Assembly (NCBI GenBank): GCA_009760855.2
Contig: WPIO01000203.1
Location: forward strand, 186,001-250,000
DNA: 64,000 bases
From: Cristatella mucedo
Lineage: Eukaryota > Bryozoa > Phylactolaemata > Cristatellidae
Direction of reading: 5' to 3'
Positions 25,433-36,474 of the stretch are shown here, piece after piece. The notes beneath the pieces were generated by a model. The model was not told the origin of the DNA, did no database searches, and saw nothing but the letters and a program-made list of their open reading frames with translations. A program made the position numbers and the translations under genes. Numbering within the stretch: position 1 is the first letter of the stretch; the number at the start of each line of letters is the position of its first letter.

Positions 25433-25619
25433 TCGAATCAAGGTAATAGCATTTGAGCAAAATCTCAAAGATCCGTCTGTAGCCCTGTCTAAAACTAAGC
25501 TAAATTTCGCAGAAAATTTAGTGTTTCCTCTACTTGGACTCATCGATGTAGATCTTGTCGTCGAACATCCTTTAAATTATGCTAAAAGTGTGAACTAGTC
25601 CGCTCACGATGACTTGAAT

Positions 25620-26405
25620 TTTGTGGGTGAAAAGAAGTGAAAAGATAGATCATCCATCTCGTTAAACGGAGCTCGTAAAAAGAAGCCATTGACTTTAAAA
25701 TTGCTGAAACAACGGCACAACTAACAAGAGCTGTTCAAATTGCTGTCAAGCAGCTGTTTTTCAGAAACTGGAAGTAGTAAACAGTGTTACTTTTAAGAGA
25801 CAATAAAGCAGAAACCCTTGGCATATAATATGTTGGTGCTCTACCAGCGACCACCTTACAGTTACGATACGAACTTAGCTGTAATGGTTTAGGTATTCAA
25901 TGTTCGCAAGAACATCGATTTTTTTATAGGATTTGTGCAACGGACAAGAAACTCTAGCAGTGCTTGGTTTTCGTAGGCCAGAATGGTAGTTCTTTCCGAG
26001 CGATAAATATCGGGGCAAGTGAGTAATCTCGCTGTCATAAACGGTAGGCGACTGCTAGCAGGAGACTTGTCTTAAGTCGAACTTGCCACCAGCTGATGCA
26101 AGCGAGCTAAGTGGCTAGCTGTCTTTAGAAAAGTAGCTAGTACTTGGTGTGCTATGCAAAAGTTTTTTCGTCAGAAGTGGTTATGAGCCCACGCTAGAGT
26201 TTTTCTGGAATCACCAAGCCGCTACCTTTCCGCTTCTCACTTAGCGCTCCACGACGTATCTAACGTGAGGTTATTCCGAAGCAGAACTATCGCGAATGTG
26301 CATGCTAGAATCCCTGTGTGCCGTAGCATGAACCCAACACCCATAGCAAAATATCGATAATTTAGCTGCTCTGTTTCCTTGGTAGCGCCAAAGCTACACT
26401 GGCTT
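25620..26405. other. Non-coding stretch
   Basis: Partly matches 54,290-54,930. A LINE-1 3' end (54,460-54,535) is present only in unit II. No gene is visible. Confidence 0.5.
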
Positions 26406-26409
26406 TAAG

Positions 26410-26510
26410 CGCCACTCAAGCAATAAAGGTTTGCCCGCTCACGGATTTAAACCTACGATCTCGGTCGTGAAGAACGAGCACCTTACCTCTTGAGCTCTCA
26501 TACTTAGTGA
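26410..26510 (-). mobile_element. tRNA-like head of a second SINE-type repeat
   Basis: Minus strand gagctcaagaggtaaggtgc is A-box-like, and aggtttaaatccgtga is B-box-like. Spacing is compatible with a tRNA-derived internal polymerase III promoter. It differs from the main SINE family. The partner in unit II is 54,935-55,020, so it is an old insertion. A cloverleaf cannot be drawn convincingly, so it is not called a tRNA gene. Confidence 0.55.
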
Positions 26511-27040
26511 AATTAGTTAAATATTATGCCCGTAGTAAAATATAACAAGAATGGCAGCGAAGAAAAGAGCTCACTGGAATCACGTTTTATTGGTGTGTGA
26601 ACTACCTGCTGTAGCATTTTCAGGGAGCATCGGGATTTTAGTATCACGGAGGTCTGGTACGTGAGAGATCCATCCATTGTTTATTTACAGAACTTCTCGT
26701 TGCGTTACTATATCAGTTTACGTGATCTGGATGGGGTGGCAGTAGCCATGACAATAAAACGTCGGCTCATTTCCCAAAAATATTGGGGAGCAAAAGTAAG
26801 GGTTAAATTTTGTGATGCAAATATGAATTGAGAATTCATAAAAAACAGTGTTAACGAAGAAAAGCAAAAGCACGAGAAACCAAAAAAACTGTAGCTGTAC
26901 CGAGCTCGATGATCGGAATCATATTCGAAAGCACTGAACCCCAATAAGATTAACCACAAAATGGTCACTCACTAGAATTGACTTTGTCAGCCCGCTAGGT
27001 AAGCACTAAGAAAGGTTTGTTTTTAATTAATAGGTATTCA
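26511..27040. other. Non-coding stretch shared with unit II
   Basis: It matches 55,020-55,560. No gene is recognised. Confidence 0.5.
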
Positions 27041-27819
27041 GCTGAGGCATTAGACCTCATTGGCATAATTTTCTTTTTGTTTTCATACGTTTGACTTAGT
27101 AAAGGATTCATAATACTACATTATAATCATCGTAATACGATAATGCCTCTTTTACCAGCAAAAGTAATTGCACGTCTTTTGTAAATTATTTTGTGGTTTC
27201 ATAATTACTGACATGCCGAGCGAGCTCTCTGACGAACACGGTTTATCCCAGCTTTTCGTGTATCGGTTCAAGCGTTTACCTAAATCGGCTACTTCTTGCT
27301 GAGCGTCTTCTAGCCTCTCCCCGAGCACTGCACGCTCAGCACTCTACCCGTCACTTTCAGGCGGGCCTGGGTGAGGGGGACAGTCTTCCGGCTATTCGAA
27401 GTCATTCTGTGGCAGTGGCTGGGAATCGGCGAAAGGATTTTACATCACGCTGACATTATCGCTGGTACTTCATGCTCACAGCAGTATCACTTCGCCGAAA
27501 CTCATCGCCAGTGCCGGACCGAAGCAGCTAGTCCTATTAGATGCTGCTACTGGTTCTTTGTACTGCTGGTACAATGTCCTTCTAATAGCTGGCGGTGGTT
27601 TCCTATCAGGCCAGCTCTAGTCCGCAAGAGCTGCAGAGCTTGATGGATTCCTTGAGAAACGGCCTCTGCTGCGTGTAAGAGCTTTAGCTCCAGGGGGTTT
27701 GTATTGACGTATAGCCGTGCCACCACAGGTACCAATCGGAGTTCTGAGCAAAAAAATTGTTTCAACAGCAAATGAACACGTGCAATGTCCACTAAAACTT
27801 GTACAATAACATTAATAAT
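27041..27819. other. Unassigned sequence
   Basis: Two overlapping frames of 80-90 codons lie on opposite strands (27,371-27,643 plus; 27,547-27,792 minus). Neither shows a known domain. I see nothing else. Confidence 0.4.
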
Positions 27820-29083
27820 GCACTTGATAAAGCATCCACAGAGAACTCAATCTCTTTCTAGACGCTTTATATTTGCTGTAAAGGGAAATCCATTTGAGTG
27901 GTGCGTAATATCATACTTGATAAACAAACAAAATGATTGCCATGGTTAGGGGTGACATGCACAGGGTCAGCATGCAAATATGGTTAGTGGCAGCTTGCAC
28001 ATGTCAGCGCACATGAGCACATCAAGACCAAATCAAAGGGACCCACTAAATGCTGTCCTAAATAGGTGTGTTTTTTCAAAGTTTTTTTAAATTTGGTCCG
28101 GTCAGAGGATGTTCTGATGCAAGTCGGAAGAGAGTTCCAGGCTTTGGGAGCATACGAACTAAATGCACGGTCTCCAAAGGATTTGAAGTTTATACGATGT
28201 ATCTGTAGACTGTTGGATACTGAAAAGCGGGTGGTACGATGCTTGGCCTGATGGGGGAGTATATCTGAGAGATAGGCTGGTGCCAAAGAAAAAATTGACC
28301 TAAAAGTGAGCGACCAAACCTTGAAGTCAATCCGTTGCTAGACGGGAGCCAGTGCAGGTCGGCTAGAAGTGGTGTAATGTGGCAACTGCGACGCTCACAA
28401 CACACAAGCCTAGCTGCGGAGTTTTGCACCAGCTGCCATCGCCTGATCGCACATGCTGGTAGGCCAGTAAGCAGTGAGTTACAAAAGTCGAGACGGGATG
28501 TCACGAATGCATGGACCAACTTACACGTGGTATCCTTACGTAACCTGACTAAAGTATAGCAACGTTATGTAGGTGAAAGTAGGCAGACTTGGTTGTTGAG
28601 CTGATGTGGTCATTTAACGAGAGGTAACTTCGGAACATAACACCTAGATTTCGAGCTGATTTAACGAGAGATTTACTGGCAGAGCCAATTTTGAGCGTCA
28701 GCCTATTCAATTTTTGAAGCATACTTGGTTTGCCGAATAACCATTAAGGTATATTTATTGTCGTTTAGCTTAGGAAGATTTTTTGCCATCCGTGTCCGGA
28801 TGTCATCAATACATCCAGCAAGTGAGTTTAGAGAATTTGAGGTGCTCGAAGGCTGTGAGGGATCAAAGCAAAGGTACAACTGATTGTCATCCGCATAGAA
28901 GTGAATGCCTAGATTGTGCTTGGCCATCACATCAGCAAGAGGGAGAGTATAAACCGTGAAAAGAGCCGGACCTAGCACGGAGACCTGAGGTACGCCATAT
29001 TTTAGAGGTACCTCAGATGATCTTTATCCATTCACGTCAATACTCCGGAGTCTCCCACTGAGATAAGACACGAACCACTAAAA
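27820..29083 (-). mobile_element. LINE-1, 5'-truncated, with RT catalytic motif
   Basis: The minus strand starts in the RT domain at the WF.SYLSGRLRSIDVNG region (near 29,083-29,030). It continues with [17 protein letters not shown], then HFYADDNQLYL (FYADD codons at 28,886-28,900), and runs through SRLDFCNSLLTGLPACAIRR (28,190-28,519) and SFGDRAFSSYAPKAWNSLPT (27,984-28,286) to the 3' UTR. The hairpin end lies near 27,838-27,880. Frameshifts separate the pieces. The family is CR1/L2-like. Confidence 0.9.
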
Positions 29084-29399
29084 TTTTGAATGACATCATT
29101 ATGTTGACGAGATATGTCAGAAATGGAAATAGTGGAGGATACGATGTCATATGTACAGTTTTCAAAGTAATTATCATAAGAATAATGATCAAAGATCATA
29201 AAAGAATGATCACAGATCATAAAAGGTTTACACATGTTACCACTTGTACTGCACATTGGCAGTATCATGTATATATTATAGCCGCGAGCGTATCCTGCCC
29301 ACCTTTTTGGCTCTGCTGAAGCCCCGGTTGCTCTAATCGTTCAGTGCAGAACAATGAATATCCAGCTGTAATAGATGAGTATGGCTTTTTGCTTTGGTA
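29084..29399. other. Unassigned sequence with a short AT-rich tandem pair
   Basis: Two about 20-bp units (aatgatcaaagatcataaaa type, each partly self-complementary) lie at 29,182-29,225. No gene is visible. Confidence 0.5.
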
Positions 29400-29630
29400 T
29401 GTGGTCAGTGTGAATATTTGTAGATTATGTCACCGTCGTTGGATTATACGGTGTTACGATTAATGAGAATGGTTTATAAGTAGCGTGTGGCAAAGGCCCG
29501 GGGAGATAGGTCGAGGATGCCGGGCGGGCAGTCTCGTACTTTCCCGCTGCATCATCCATGCGAATAAACGTCTTTGAGCCTGTTTTGGTGTTATATGTGG
29601 TATCGCATACCTGCCGCTTACAGAATGTCA
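29400..29630 (+). repeat. 5' LTR (231 bp)
   Basis: It begins tgtggtcagtg and ends cagaatgtca. It contains a TATA-like tttataag at 29,473-29,480 and an aataaa at 29,563-29,568, in promoter-then-polyadenylation order. Confidence 0.75.
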
Positions 29631-29780
29631 GACTAAAAGCTATTTTGGCTGAAGCGGCTGAGTAGCCCACACCAGGAGTTGATGCAGGAATACCAATACG
29701 TCGGGGACAACTCAGTAAGCTGGCCGCTCGACTCGGAGTGAAGGCTAATTGAAAAGGATGTCGATACGGCTTCGTGGCTC

Positions 29781-30559
29781 ATGTGCATATTGTTCCTGGC
29801 AGGCGGTGCGTTAACGTTTGCAACGGCAGTTCCTGACTCGGTTCAAAAGGACAGCGCCCAGCTGCGTGAAACTTTTGTGAATGCGCTTGCAAGCCCTGAC
29901 GGTGTGAAGAGGCATCGGCTTTCGGACTTGCAGAGTGCCCGAAAGTGGAGTCGATATTGCAGAAGTGCCTGGAGGTGGAGGCTGGTAAAGCCCGACTGCT
30001 GTGCTCGGATGTGATATACGCTCGTCGGAATGAGGAGGCCAACAAGAGCGACCAGAAGCGGCAGCAGAAATCGCCAACGGTGTGTCAGGCGACGAAGACA
30101 AAGCCAGCTGATATTCCGGCGGAGCCCGAAGAAACGGCGGTACAGACGGTGACAGAGCCAGCAGAGGCGGCGTCCAAGAGCGAGTTGGAGGCATCCGGCA
30201 CAGAGACGGTAGAGTCCGGCACAGACGTAGCAGGGTCCGGAAGACAGACAGCAGCGTCCGTCAGAGCGACAGCTGTGTCTGCCAGAGAGACGGCTGTATC
30301 TGCATCAGAGCAGGTTCTGCCTGCCCGAGAGGATCCTTCGTCAGCGAGAGAGGTGGCGGTGGCAAGGAAAGCTTTGGTAGAGAGAGGTACAGCGGCGAAA
30401 CCCAGCGAGTCAGCTTTTACGGTCTCGGAGGTGACGGGGACATGTAGCAAAGCGCTAGCGTCGGCGGAAGTTCGTGAAGCGCCGGCTAAGGAGGCTTGCG
30501 AGACGCTTGGCCCAGAAGGCACGCGATGCTCGCCGAGGAGTGGCAGCAGCAGATGGTGA
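29781..30559 (+). pseudogene. Gag-like coding region of the LTR element
   Basis: Two overlapping plus frames together look like one gag-type protein broken by a frameshift. The first (29,781-30,014) contains DSAQLRETFVNALASPDGVK and then RLSDLQSARK, the pattern of retrotransposon capsid regions (family recognition by eye only). The second (29,945-30,559, 204 codons) starts MESILQKCLEVEAGKARLLC and then becomes a low-complexity Ala/Glu/Thr/Ser-rich tail with repeated TAVSAR-type phrases. No zinc knuckle (CCHC) is visible and no pol follows. An open minus frame across the same DNA is the antisense shadow of the repetitive tail. The protein could be mobilised only by another element's pol. Confidence 0.6.
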
Positions 30560-31089
30560 CGCACATTGTGGTCGGCTTAGTTTTTGAACTGCTGATGGCT
30601 GAGATGTGCAAGGAGCCAGCAGAAGACGTAAGAAAGACGCCCGTTGAGGAGGCGCGACAGGTGTACGCCACGTGAGACCGAAGGCAATGGCGCAGGAGTG
30701 GCCGACGGAGCTGATAAACTCAGTCGTACAGGAGCAGAGGCCATCTGCCTCACGGACAACGCGAGAGGCCGCACCTGTTGCAGTCTAGAAGACAGAAGCG
30801 GCGTGCGTTTGGGCGAATGCTCGGAAGTCACGTGCGGCGGCACAGACTGGTCCTGCATTGGAGACTGGTGATGCAGTGGAAATCTGTATGGCTCGGCGAT
30901 GCAGCCATGCTCGTGCCATACATAGCCGGCAAGTTAGAAAAGGCAGTGCTTTCACTTATGCCCTCCGAGTGGCTATTACCTAGCTTCGGGCTAGATGAGA
31001 AACCAGATCCGGGCGGCGTGTATTATTATTTCGCTGTTGTAATATCATGTTTTGCTGTTGCCCCCATTAGATCTTGAGATCACGGGGAA
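30560..31089 (+). other. Interior of LTR element downstream of gag
   Basis: GC-rich sequence with short frames only (up to 99 codons); no pol motif such as DTG, YxDD or an integrase core is seen. It ends at the polypurine-like gatcacggggaa before the 3' LTR. Confidence 0.5.
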
Positions 31090-31310
31090 TGTGGCTACTT
31101 TGATATTGTGACACAGTCGTGGGATTATCTGCTGTTACAATTTATGAAAATGGTATATAAGTAAGGGACGGCATAGGCCTGAGACTTAGCTCAATGACGC
31201 CCGGCGGGCAGTCACGTACTCGCCCTCAACGGCGTCCGTGTTCATAAACTTCTTTAAGCCCGCTTCGGTGATCTGTCTGGCATTGCGAATATGCCGCTTA
31301 GAAAATGTCA
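31090..31310 (+). repeat. 3' LTR (221 bp)
   Basis: It begins tgtggctactt and ends gaaaatgtca. TATA-like tatataag lies at 31,153-31,160. Colinear with the 5' LTR with substitutions and small indels. Confidence 0.75.
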
Positions 31311-31477
31311 AAATACACTTAGGTTACCTTCATTTGCCATAGCTGCTTGTGTGCTTTATCGTCCCGCTCGGGTTGTCATGCTTTCTAACCTGCTCTTTTA
31401 TATTTGCAGTTGGTATTTAATAGCGGGAGACCCACCGAAGCAGGTCATGCCAGCTAACCCGGTTGGTAAGGGCGTCT

Positions 31478-31528
31478 AGCAAAGCTCTGGCAAGCTCTGG
31501 AAATCAAGCTCTGGAAAGCAAGCTCTGG
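31478..31528. repeat. Short tandem array, caagctctgg units
   Basis: Four imperfect units with variable spacers. Confidence 0.8.
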
Positions 31529-32815
31529 CTCCGGATCGGTGTGGCATGTATATCATTGCAAAATAAGAGGTTAATGCAACTGGCACAGGCGGCGTGCATC
31601 TAAGAAATTTGTTCTTGTCAAGCTATTTTTGTACATCGTCTTATCATAATATTGTTGCTCGTAGTCTTTACCACTCTACAATCAGCCCATCTTTATGCCG
31701 CTGATTGCTCACTCCTTGCACCGAGCTTCTGCAGGCTGAGCTTATCCGTGCAGGTTTTATTAATTGTGACACGCATGGGAAGCTATCTGCGGTTAGACCA
31801 TTCTTTAAGATTCTATCATATCAGTGGTAATACAGGTTGATCAAGCTGGGTGCATACATACAAAGCAATAACGCAGGAATCAGATATCTCCAAAATTTGC
31901 AGTTTTATTAATGCCCTTTGTCGAAGCTTAAACTGGATTATATCAGTTGGAAGGGCAAAGATGTAGGACTAGCTCATCTAAGGGAGAAAGTCGAGAAAAT
32001 ACATATAAAAGTGATCCAAAAATAAAATATCTGCTTAGAGTACCTTTCAAAAGACATGAATATACTAAAAATTGGGTCAGAATATCTGATGAATTCCACA
32101 TATAAGAAATACTGATTAGGCAAACCCTGTCTAACCCGAATGTTAACTGAAAGCAACATAACTACAACTACCAAATTTTTCGATCTCGGCATCATGTGCG
32201 ACTTGTGTCCCAACGTTGTGAACATTGGTAGATTGAGGTGCATGCTTAAAGCTTGTTGAGATGCATGGTTGTGAATTTTATAAAGCTCCATTTTCATGGA
32301 AGATTGTAGCTTTCAAATTTCATGACTTGACCAATAAATCACGTAGTCAGAGTGAAATTTTTAAATGCGACTTCAGCTCGTCTGGTACATGACCGTGCTA
32401 GACTATGACTGATTTTGGTAGAATAGGTTTTTCCAATTAGGTCCATAATTGCAGACAAAACTCAGTACTTTCGATGACCTGTATATTTTTTTACCCAAAA
32501 CTAATATTTGGATTTTGGGCAAATTTTGCTAGTATCTTTTTGACTTTTCCACTTAAACATCTATAAATTGTTGAGCTCTGACTTACTGATGAGCGTTTAG
32601 CTTATGTAGCAGAGTCTGGTATTAGCCCTAAAGCTTACCACCTTAATAAGCAGGTTTGTAAAAGTCATTAGATTTACAGCGTTAACTCGTCTAAATGCTG
32701 CTGCAGCTATTATATCGGCAAATTTCTCTTCAAAGCTGACCCTTTGGAGTATATGTTGTGCCTGGTGCGTGAATCTCTATGCTGTTCTGAATATTATGGG
32801 AAGTTTTAGTTGTCT
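31529..32815. other. Unassigned sequence
   Basis: A minus frame of 107 codons (31,974-32,297) starts MKMELYKIHNHASQQALSMH. It has a faint likeness to LINE C-terminal regions, too weak to assign. I see no other structure. Confidence 0.4.
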
Positions 32816-32824
32816 CTGATGTGC

Positions 32825-32947
32825 ATAAATAAAACCATTTAGGCTATGAGTTCGCTTTACAAAACTCTCCTGCGTAACACCCAAATGTTCTTTATGACTC
32901 TGTGGAGTTACAGACGGAGATACAGTATATTACATTACATTACATCC
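32825..32947 (+). mobile_element. LINE-2 3' end
   Basis: Only the last about 120 bp are present: ttacaaaactctcctgcgta, then tgtggagttacagacggaga, and a tacat/ttacat repeat at the end. This shows the LINE-2 3' terminus clearly. Confidence 0.8.
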
Positions 32948-33221
32948 TCGGCATTTTACCTATGCCTCGGGTGAAGCCATTACGAATGGTTAGAGATAAA
33001 GCTAGGCCAGCTCTGCGAGATAGGAAAGAGAGAAGGGATATGCTCTGTATTTCTATATCCTGGTCTGACATGGCCTCCACATCTCTTGAGCACTCGAGCA
33101 AATTAACATAGAAATTATAAAGGATTTTGACAGCACAGATCGCCGAGCGTTGGTTGTTAGGTCGCCGTGCTTCATTTATGAGGCAGCTTACCCTCCTGAA
33201 GGATCCTATGTTTCTTGCCAA
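32940..33221 (-). CDS. Unrecognised 93-codon open frame (hypothetical)
   Basis: The minus frame starts MARNIGSFRRVSCLINEARR and runs to the edge of the LINE-2 tail. The sequence has no counterpart in unit II and I know no matching family. It could be the remnant of a transposon protein or a chance frame. Confidence 0.2.
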   Translation of the reverse strand: MARNIGSFRRVSCLINEARRPNNQRSAICAVKILYNFYVNLLECSRDVEAMSDQDIEIQSISLLSFLSRRAGLALSLTIRNGFTRGIGKMPRM

Positions 33222-33339
33222 TAGTTCAGTGTTTACACTCAGCAGTGAGTATTCAGAAAACCAGCAGGCATACGTTGTTCACAAACACAGTTTTTTCAAA
33301 GTAAATGCACTTTAACTCGAGACAGTAGCCAACTTAGGT

Positions 33340-33847
33340 ATTATCCAAGCACCTTTTGAAGAGGTTGTAGTAAGGCCACTGCTCAAGAAAGCAGCACTAG
33401 ATAGGGAGAACTACGGAACCTCTGGGCTCAGTCTCCTTTCTACCTTCTAAAGTTTCTATCAAAGACTCTGAAAAAATCGTGGCAGACAAGCTTAACTCAT
33501 ATATTGCAACTTAAAACCCTGAGCAAACGTTCCAGTCTGGTTTTAGAGCGAACCAATCGAGAGAGTCAGCACAGCTTCGGGTGTAGAACAATTTTCTTAG
33601 CTAGTTGGTGTATCTCTGCTTGGATTTGCTCGATCTTTCTGCAGTTTTTTATACTATTGATCACTCAGTTGTTCTTCTGAACCTTTCATCTCGCCTAGGC
33701 ATCACTGGCATTACTCTGCAATGTTTCACTTTCTATCTTAGCAGGAGACTTCGGAATGTCATTGTGAATAGACAAAGATCATCAGAGTCTTTAAATATGA
33801 ATTACCTCAGGGGTCCATTATAGGTTGGTCCAGTTCTTTTTATGGTT

Positions 33848-33881
<34 letters not shown>

Positions 33882-34685
33882 CTCTCTCTCTCTCTCTCGC
33901 TTGGCGACGTCATTGTCATGCACATTCTAGGCTTTAATTTCTGTGCGGATGACACTCAGTTGTACGTTTGTTGTCATTCTTCCTGGTCCGTCAGTGCATC
34001 AAATTCTTTCAACTCTATTGCTGCATTTACTGATGAAATTATTGCAATTCTCTTTTGGCTGACTACCAAAGAAAGTGACATGGCCACTGTAGCTGGCTAT
34101 CAATATGGCTGCTAAGCTAATCTTCAAGTCCCAGAGGTTTGATCACGTGTCGCCTTTGCTAAAAGAGCTACGACGGATGCCGGTTTAACAAAGGATACAG
34201 AGCAAATTCCTTAAGCTGACCCACAAGGCATGCCACTTGCAGGCTCCGTCTTACCTAGTTGAACTGCTGAACAAGTTTATGCCTCCTTGACCCCCCCAGT
34301 TCGTTTATGGACAATAAATTAGCTGTTTCATTCGTCCGCTTAAAGACCGTTGGCGACAGAAGCATTAGCTCTGCGTGTCCTAGACTGTGGAACTCGCTTC
34401 CACAATTCATACGCAACGACAACTACTCTCCTGCTTCCGACTATCGCTCAATATTCACAGAGGTGCTGAACTACTACTTCCATGCTACTCACTACCTTAC
34501 TGCTTTCCTGACTCTGCTATACTTCCCACTTTCTCTTTGTTGCGTGAGGCGAAGTTTTTTGGCTACCAAATGCGTACCGAAAGCCGCTTAGGCCATGATG
34601 GAACTATACAAAACTCTTCTGCTTAACAGACACATAGTTTTTAATATTTGTGGATTTGCAGACAGAGATACATTAAAGTACATCC
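33340..34685 (+). mobile_element. LINE-2-type element with RT domain, degenerate
   Basis: Pieces in order are VVVRPLLKKAALDRENY (from 33,370), the start of the RT region; DLSAVFYTIDH and SSRLGITGITLQCFTFYLSR (33,605-33,823); FCADDTQLYV (catalytic Asp pair codons near 33,939-33,953, with Cys replacing Tyr); and LKTVGDRSISSACPRLWNSL (34,307-34,591). The 3' UTR carries the ctatacaaaactctt and gcagacagagatacatt ends. Several stops and frameshifts break it. An AC/TC microsatellite at 33,851-33,898 sits inside the RT reading frame. Confidence 0.88.
33851..33898. repeat. Compound (AC)14(TC)10 microsatellite inside the LINE-2 RT region
   Basis: AC units at 33,851-33,878 pass directly into TC units at 33,879-33,898. 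Other LINE copies have ordinary coding sequence at this place (VYTLPLADV region), so the tract expanded after insertion. Confidence 0.95.
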
Positions 34686-34739
34686 GAAATGAATCGCAGC
34701 AAGTTTTACTACATTGAACGACATTAAAGCCAAATTACT

Positions 34740-35640
34740 AGTTTTAGCCAATCTAAGTGCGATTCATAAATTGAAATGGCTAACGATTAAAATGGGCTCT
34801 GCCGGCATATTTCATTTTAAATCTGCATTAAATCTAGGTCAATCTCTAAAGTGAATTTTCATCGGATGACCGCATCAGCTCCACGATATCGTCAGCTGCA
34901 CATCAGTGCTAAAATTGCGGGCATGTTTAGATAAGGATAACAAAGCTAGTTTGGTTCATGCATTTTCGACATCCCGTCTTGAATTATATAACTCACTGCA
35001 TGCTGGCCCTACCAGAAAGTGCATTCCGTCAGGTACAGCTGGTGTACAATTCTGCAGCAAGGCAAGTCTGTTGCGATTATTGCAGTTGCTATATCACACC
35101 ACTTCTCGCCGACCTGCACTAACCCTAAGTCGAGTGAAGCATTGACTTAAAGATTTTTTCACTCACTTTCAGGTCCCTTCATTCATTGGTTCCAGCCTAC
35201 CTATCAGTTATTCTGCCCCACTAGGCCAAGCATCGAACCGCCAGCTTTTCGGAATCCAAATCTGTAACTATTCCACGTAGAAACCTTAATCCTTTCGAGA
35301 CTGTGCCTTTAATTCATACTTGCACAACCTGGAGCTCACTCTCTACCCGGATCACGAATTTTTTCTGTTTGTCAGCATTTTTACAGAAACTCAAAATGCT
35401 TCTATTTATAACACCATTCAATATGTCCGTGTGATTCGTTCTTAAGGTGCTTATGCATGCTGACGCTGTGGCGTGCTGCTACTAACTGCAGTTCTATGCT
35501 GACCCTGTTCATGTCGCCCCTTACCATGCTTTTTTAATAACCATTTTACCATGCTTCATTTGCAGCAATTTTAAAGCATCTAGAGATAGATTGGGTTCTC
35601 TGACAGTACTTCATCACATCATTTATTATTACTATTGCTA
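34740..35640 (+). mobile_element. LINE-1-type remnant, shared by both units
   Basis: RT C-terminal pieces (34,906-35,145) are followed by the LINE-1 3' UTR, the hairpin region near 35,575-35,620 and an attattact end. The partner in unit II is 55,605-56,530, so it is an old insertion. Confidence 0.85.
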
Positions 35641-36009
35641 TTATGGAATTGAAACACTTCAACTGAAAAGGGAGATGCTGACTAACCTACATTTAAGAAA
35701 GAGTAAGCACTCGTGAAATTGGTTGAGAATACACCCAAAGAAGGCTCATAGTGGAATTCTTATCAATTCCGTATATAAAGTGTCCTTGCATCCTTGTATT
35801 TGACCCCCCAGTTCCTCAACGACCTAAAGCCTTAGATATCCACCGCCTGTTTTGTAGGAATGCTGGCAGATGAAATGCGACAAGAGTCAGTCTACATGCT
35901 CTCAGTGAGCACCTTTCCCTAACTGTTTTCGAGCAAAGTCACAGCAAAAGCTGATCTGTCAGAGTGCTAATGCAACAAAAATTAATAAGTAAGTTGGCTA
36001 TTGTGGCAG
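35641..36009. other. Non-coding stretch shared with unit II
   Basis: It matches 56,545-56,920. No gene is visible. Confidence 0.5.
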
Positions 36010-36014
36010 TAACA

Positions 36015-36466
36015 ATAATTATAGTAGTAATGCACTTGATAAAGTGCCCTCAAAGAACTCAGTCTCTTTATAGGCGCATGACGTTTGCTGCAAAGGGAAA
36101 CGCAATTGAATGGTGAGTGATACCATGTTTGATAAACAACATGAATAACATAGTTAGGGGTGACATGCACAAGGTCAGCATGCAAATGTGGTTAGTGGGA
36201 GCATGCCTAGTGGCAGCACGCATAAGCACATGAAGGACTAATCCCAGGACCCGGGAAATGCTGTCCTAAATAGCTGTTTTTAAGTTCTTTTTAAATGTGG
36301 TCGAGTCATAGAAAGTTCTGACGAAATTTTGGCGTGAGTTCTAGGCTTTGGAGGCAGAGGAAATAAAGTGAAGGTCTCTAAAGGATTCGCGGCTTGGAGG
36401 CATTGGTAAACTTTCGGATCCTGAAAAGCGGGTGGCACGATGCTTGGCCTGGTGGGGGAGCAGATC
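36015..36466 (-). mobile_element. LINE-1 3' end with 5-bp TSD, unit I only
   Basis: A 3' UTR and end of ORF in minus orientation, flanked by taaca (36,010-36,014 and 36,467-36,471). The unit II site (near 56,920-56,930) is empty. The insertion is therefore younger than the unit duplication. Confidence 0.85.
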
Positions 36467-36474
36467 TAACATAG

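Larger units (their letters stand above)
29400..31310 (+). mobile_element. Short gag-only LTR retrotransposon (non-autonomous)
   Basis: Two direct repeats (29,400-29,630 and 31,090-31,310), each starting TGTGG and ending TGTCA, bound a 1.46-kb GC-rich interior. The interior has a gag-like frame but no protease, reverse transcriptase, RNase H or integrase. The sequence before the 3' repeat, gatcacggggaa, is a plausible polypurine tract. I could not identify a tRNA-complementary primer site after the 5' repeat. The flanking 5-mers (tggta and aaata) do not form a clean TSD. The LTRs differ at many positions, so it is an old insertion. Confidence 0.75.
27040..34740. other. Unit I-specific 7.7-kb block
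   Basis: In unit II the sequences flanking this block (gtcagcccgctaggtaagca... and ...agtgcgattcataaattg) lie within about 60 bp of each other (55,505-55,615). The block therefore entered unit I, or was deleted from unit II, after duplication. It contains a LINE-1, an LTR element, two LINE-2 pieces and about 3 kb of unassigned sequence. Confidence 0.75.

Noticed and set aside
26410-26510. Candidate tRNA gene on the minus strand
   Set aside because: A/B boxes are present but acceptor and anticodon stems do not pair convincingly; the unit II copy has decayed further.
30085-30564. 159-codon minus-strand frame
   Set aside because: Antisense shadow of the low-complexity gag tail; GC-rich repetitive sequence keeps the opposite frame open.
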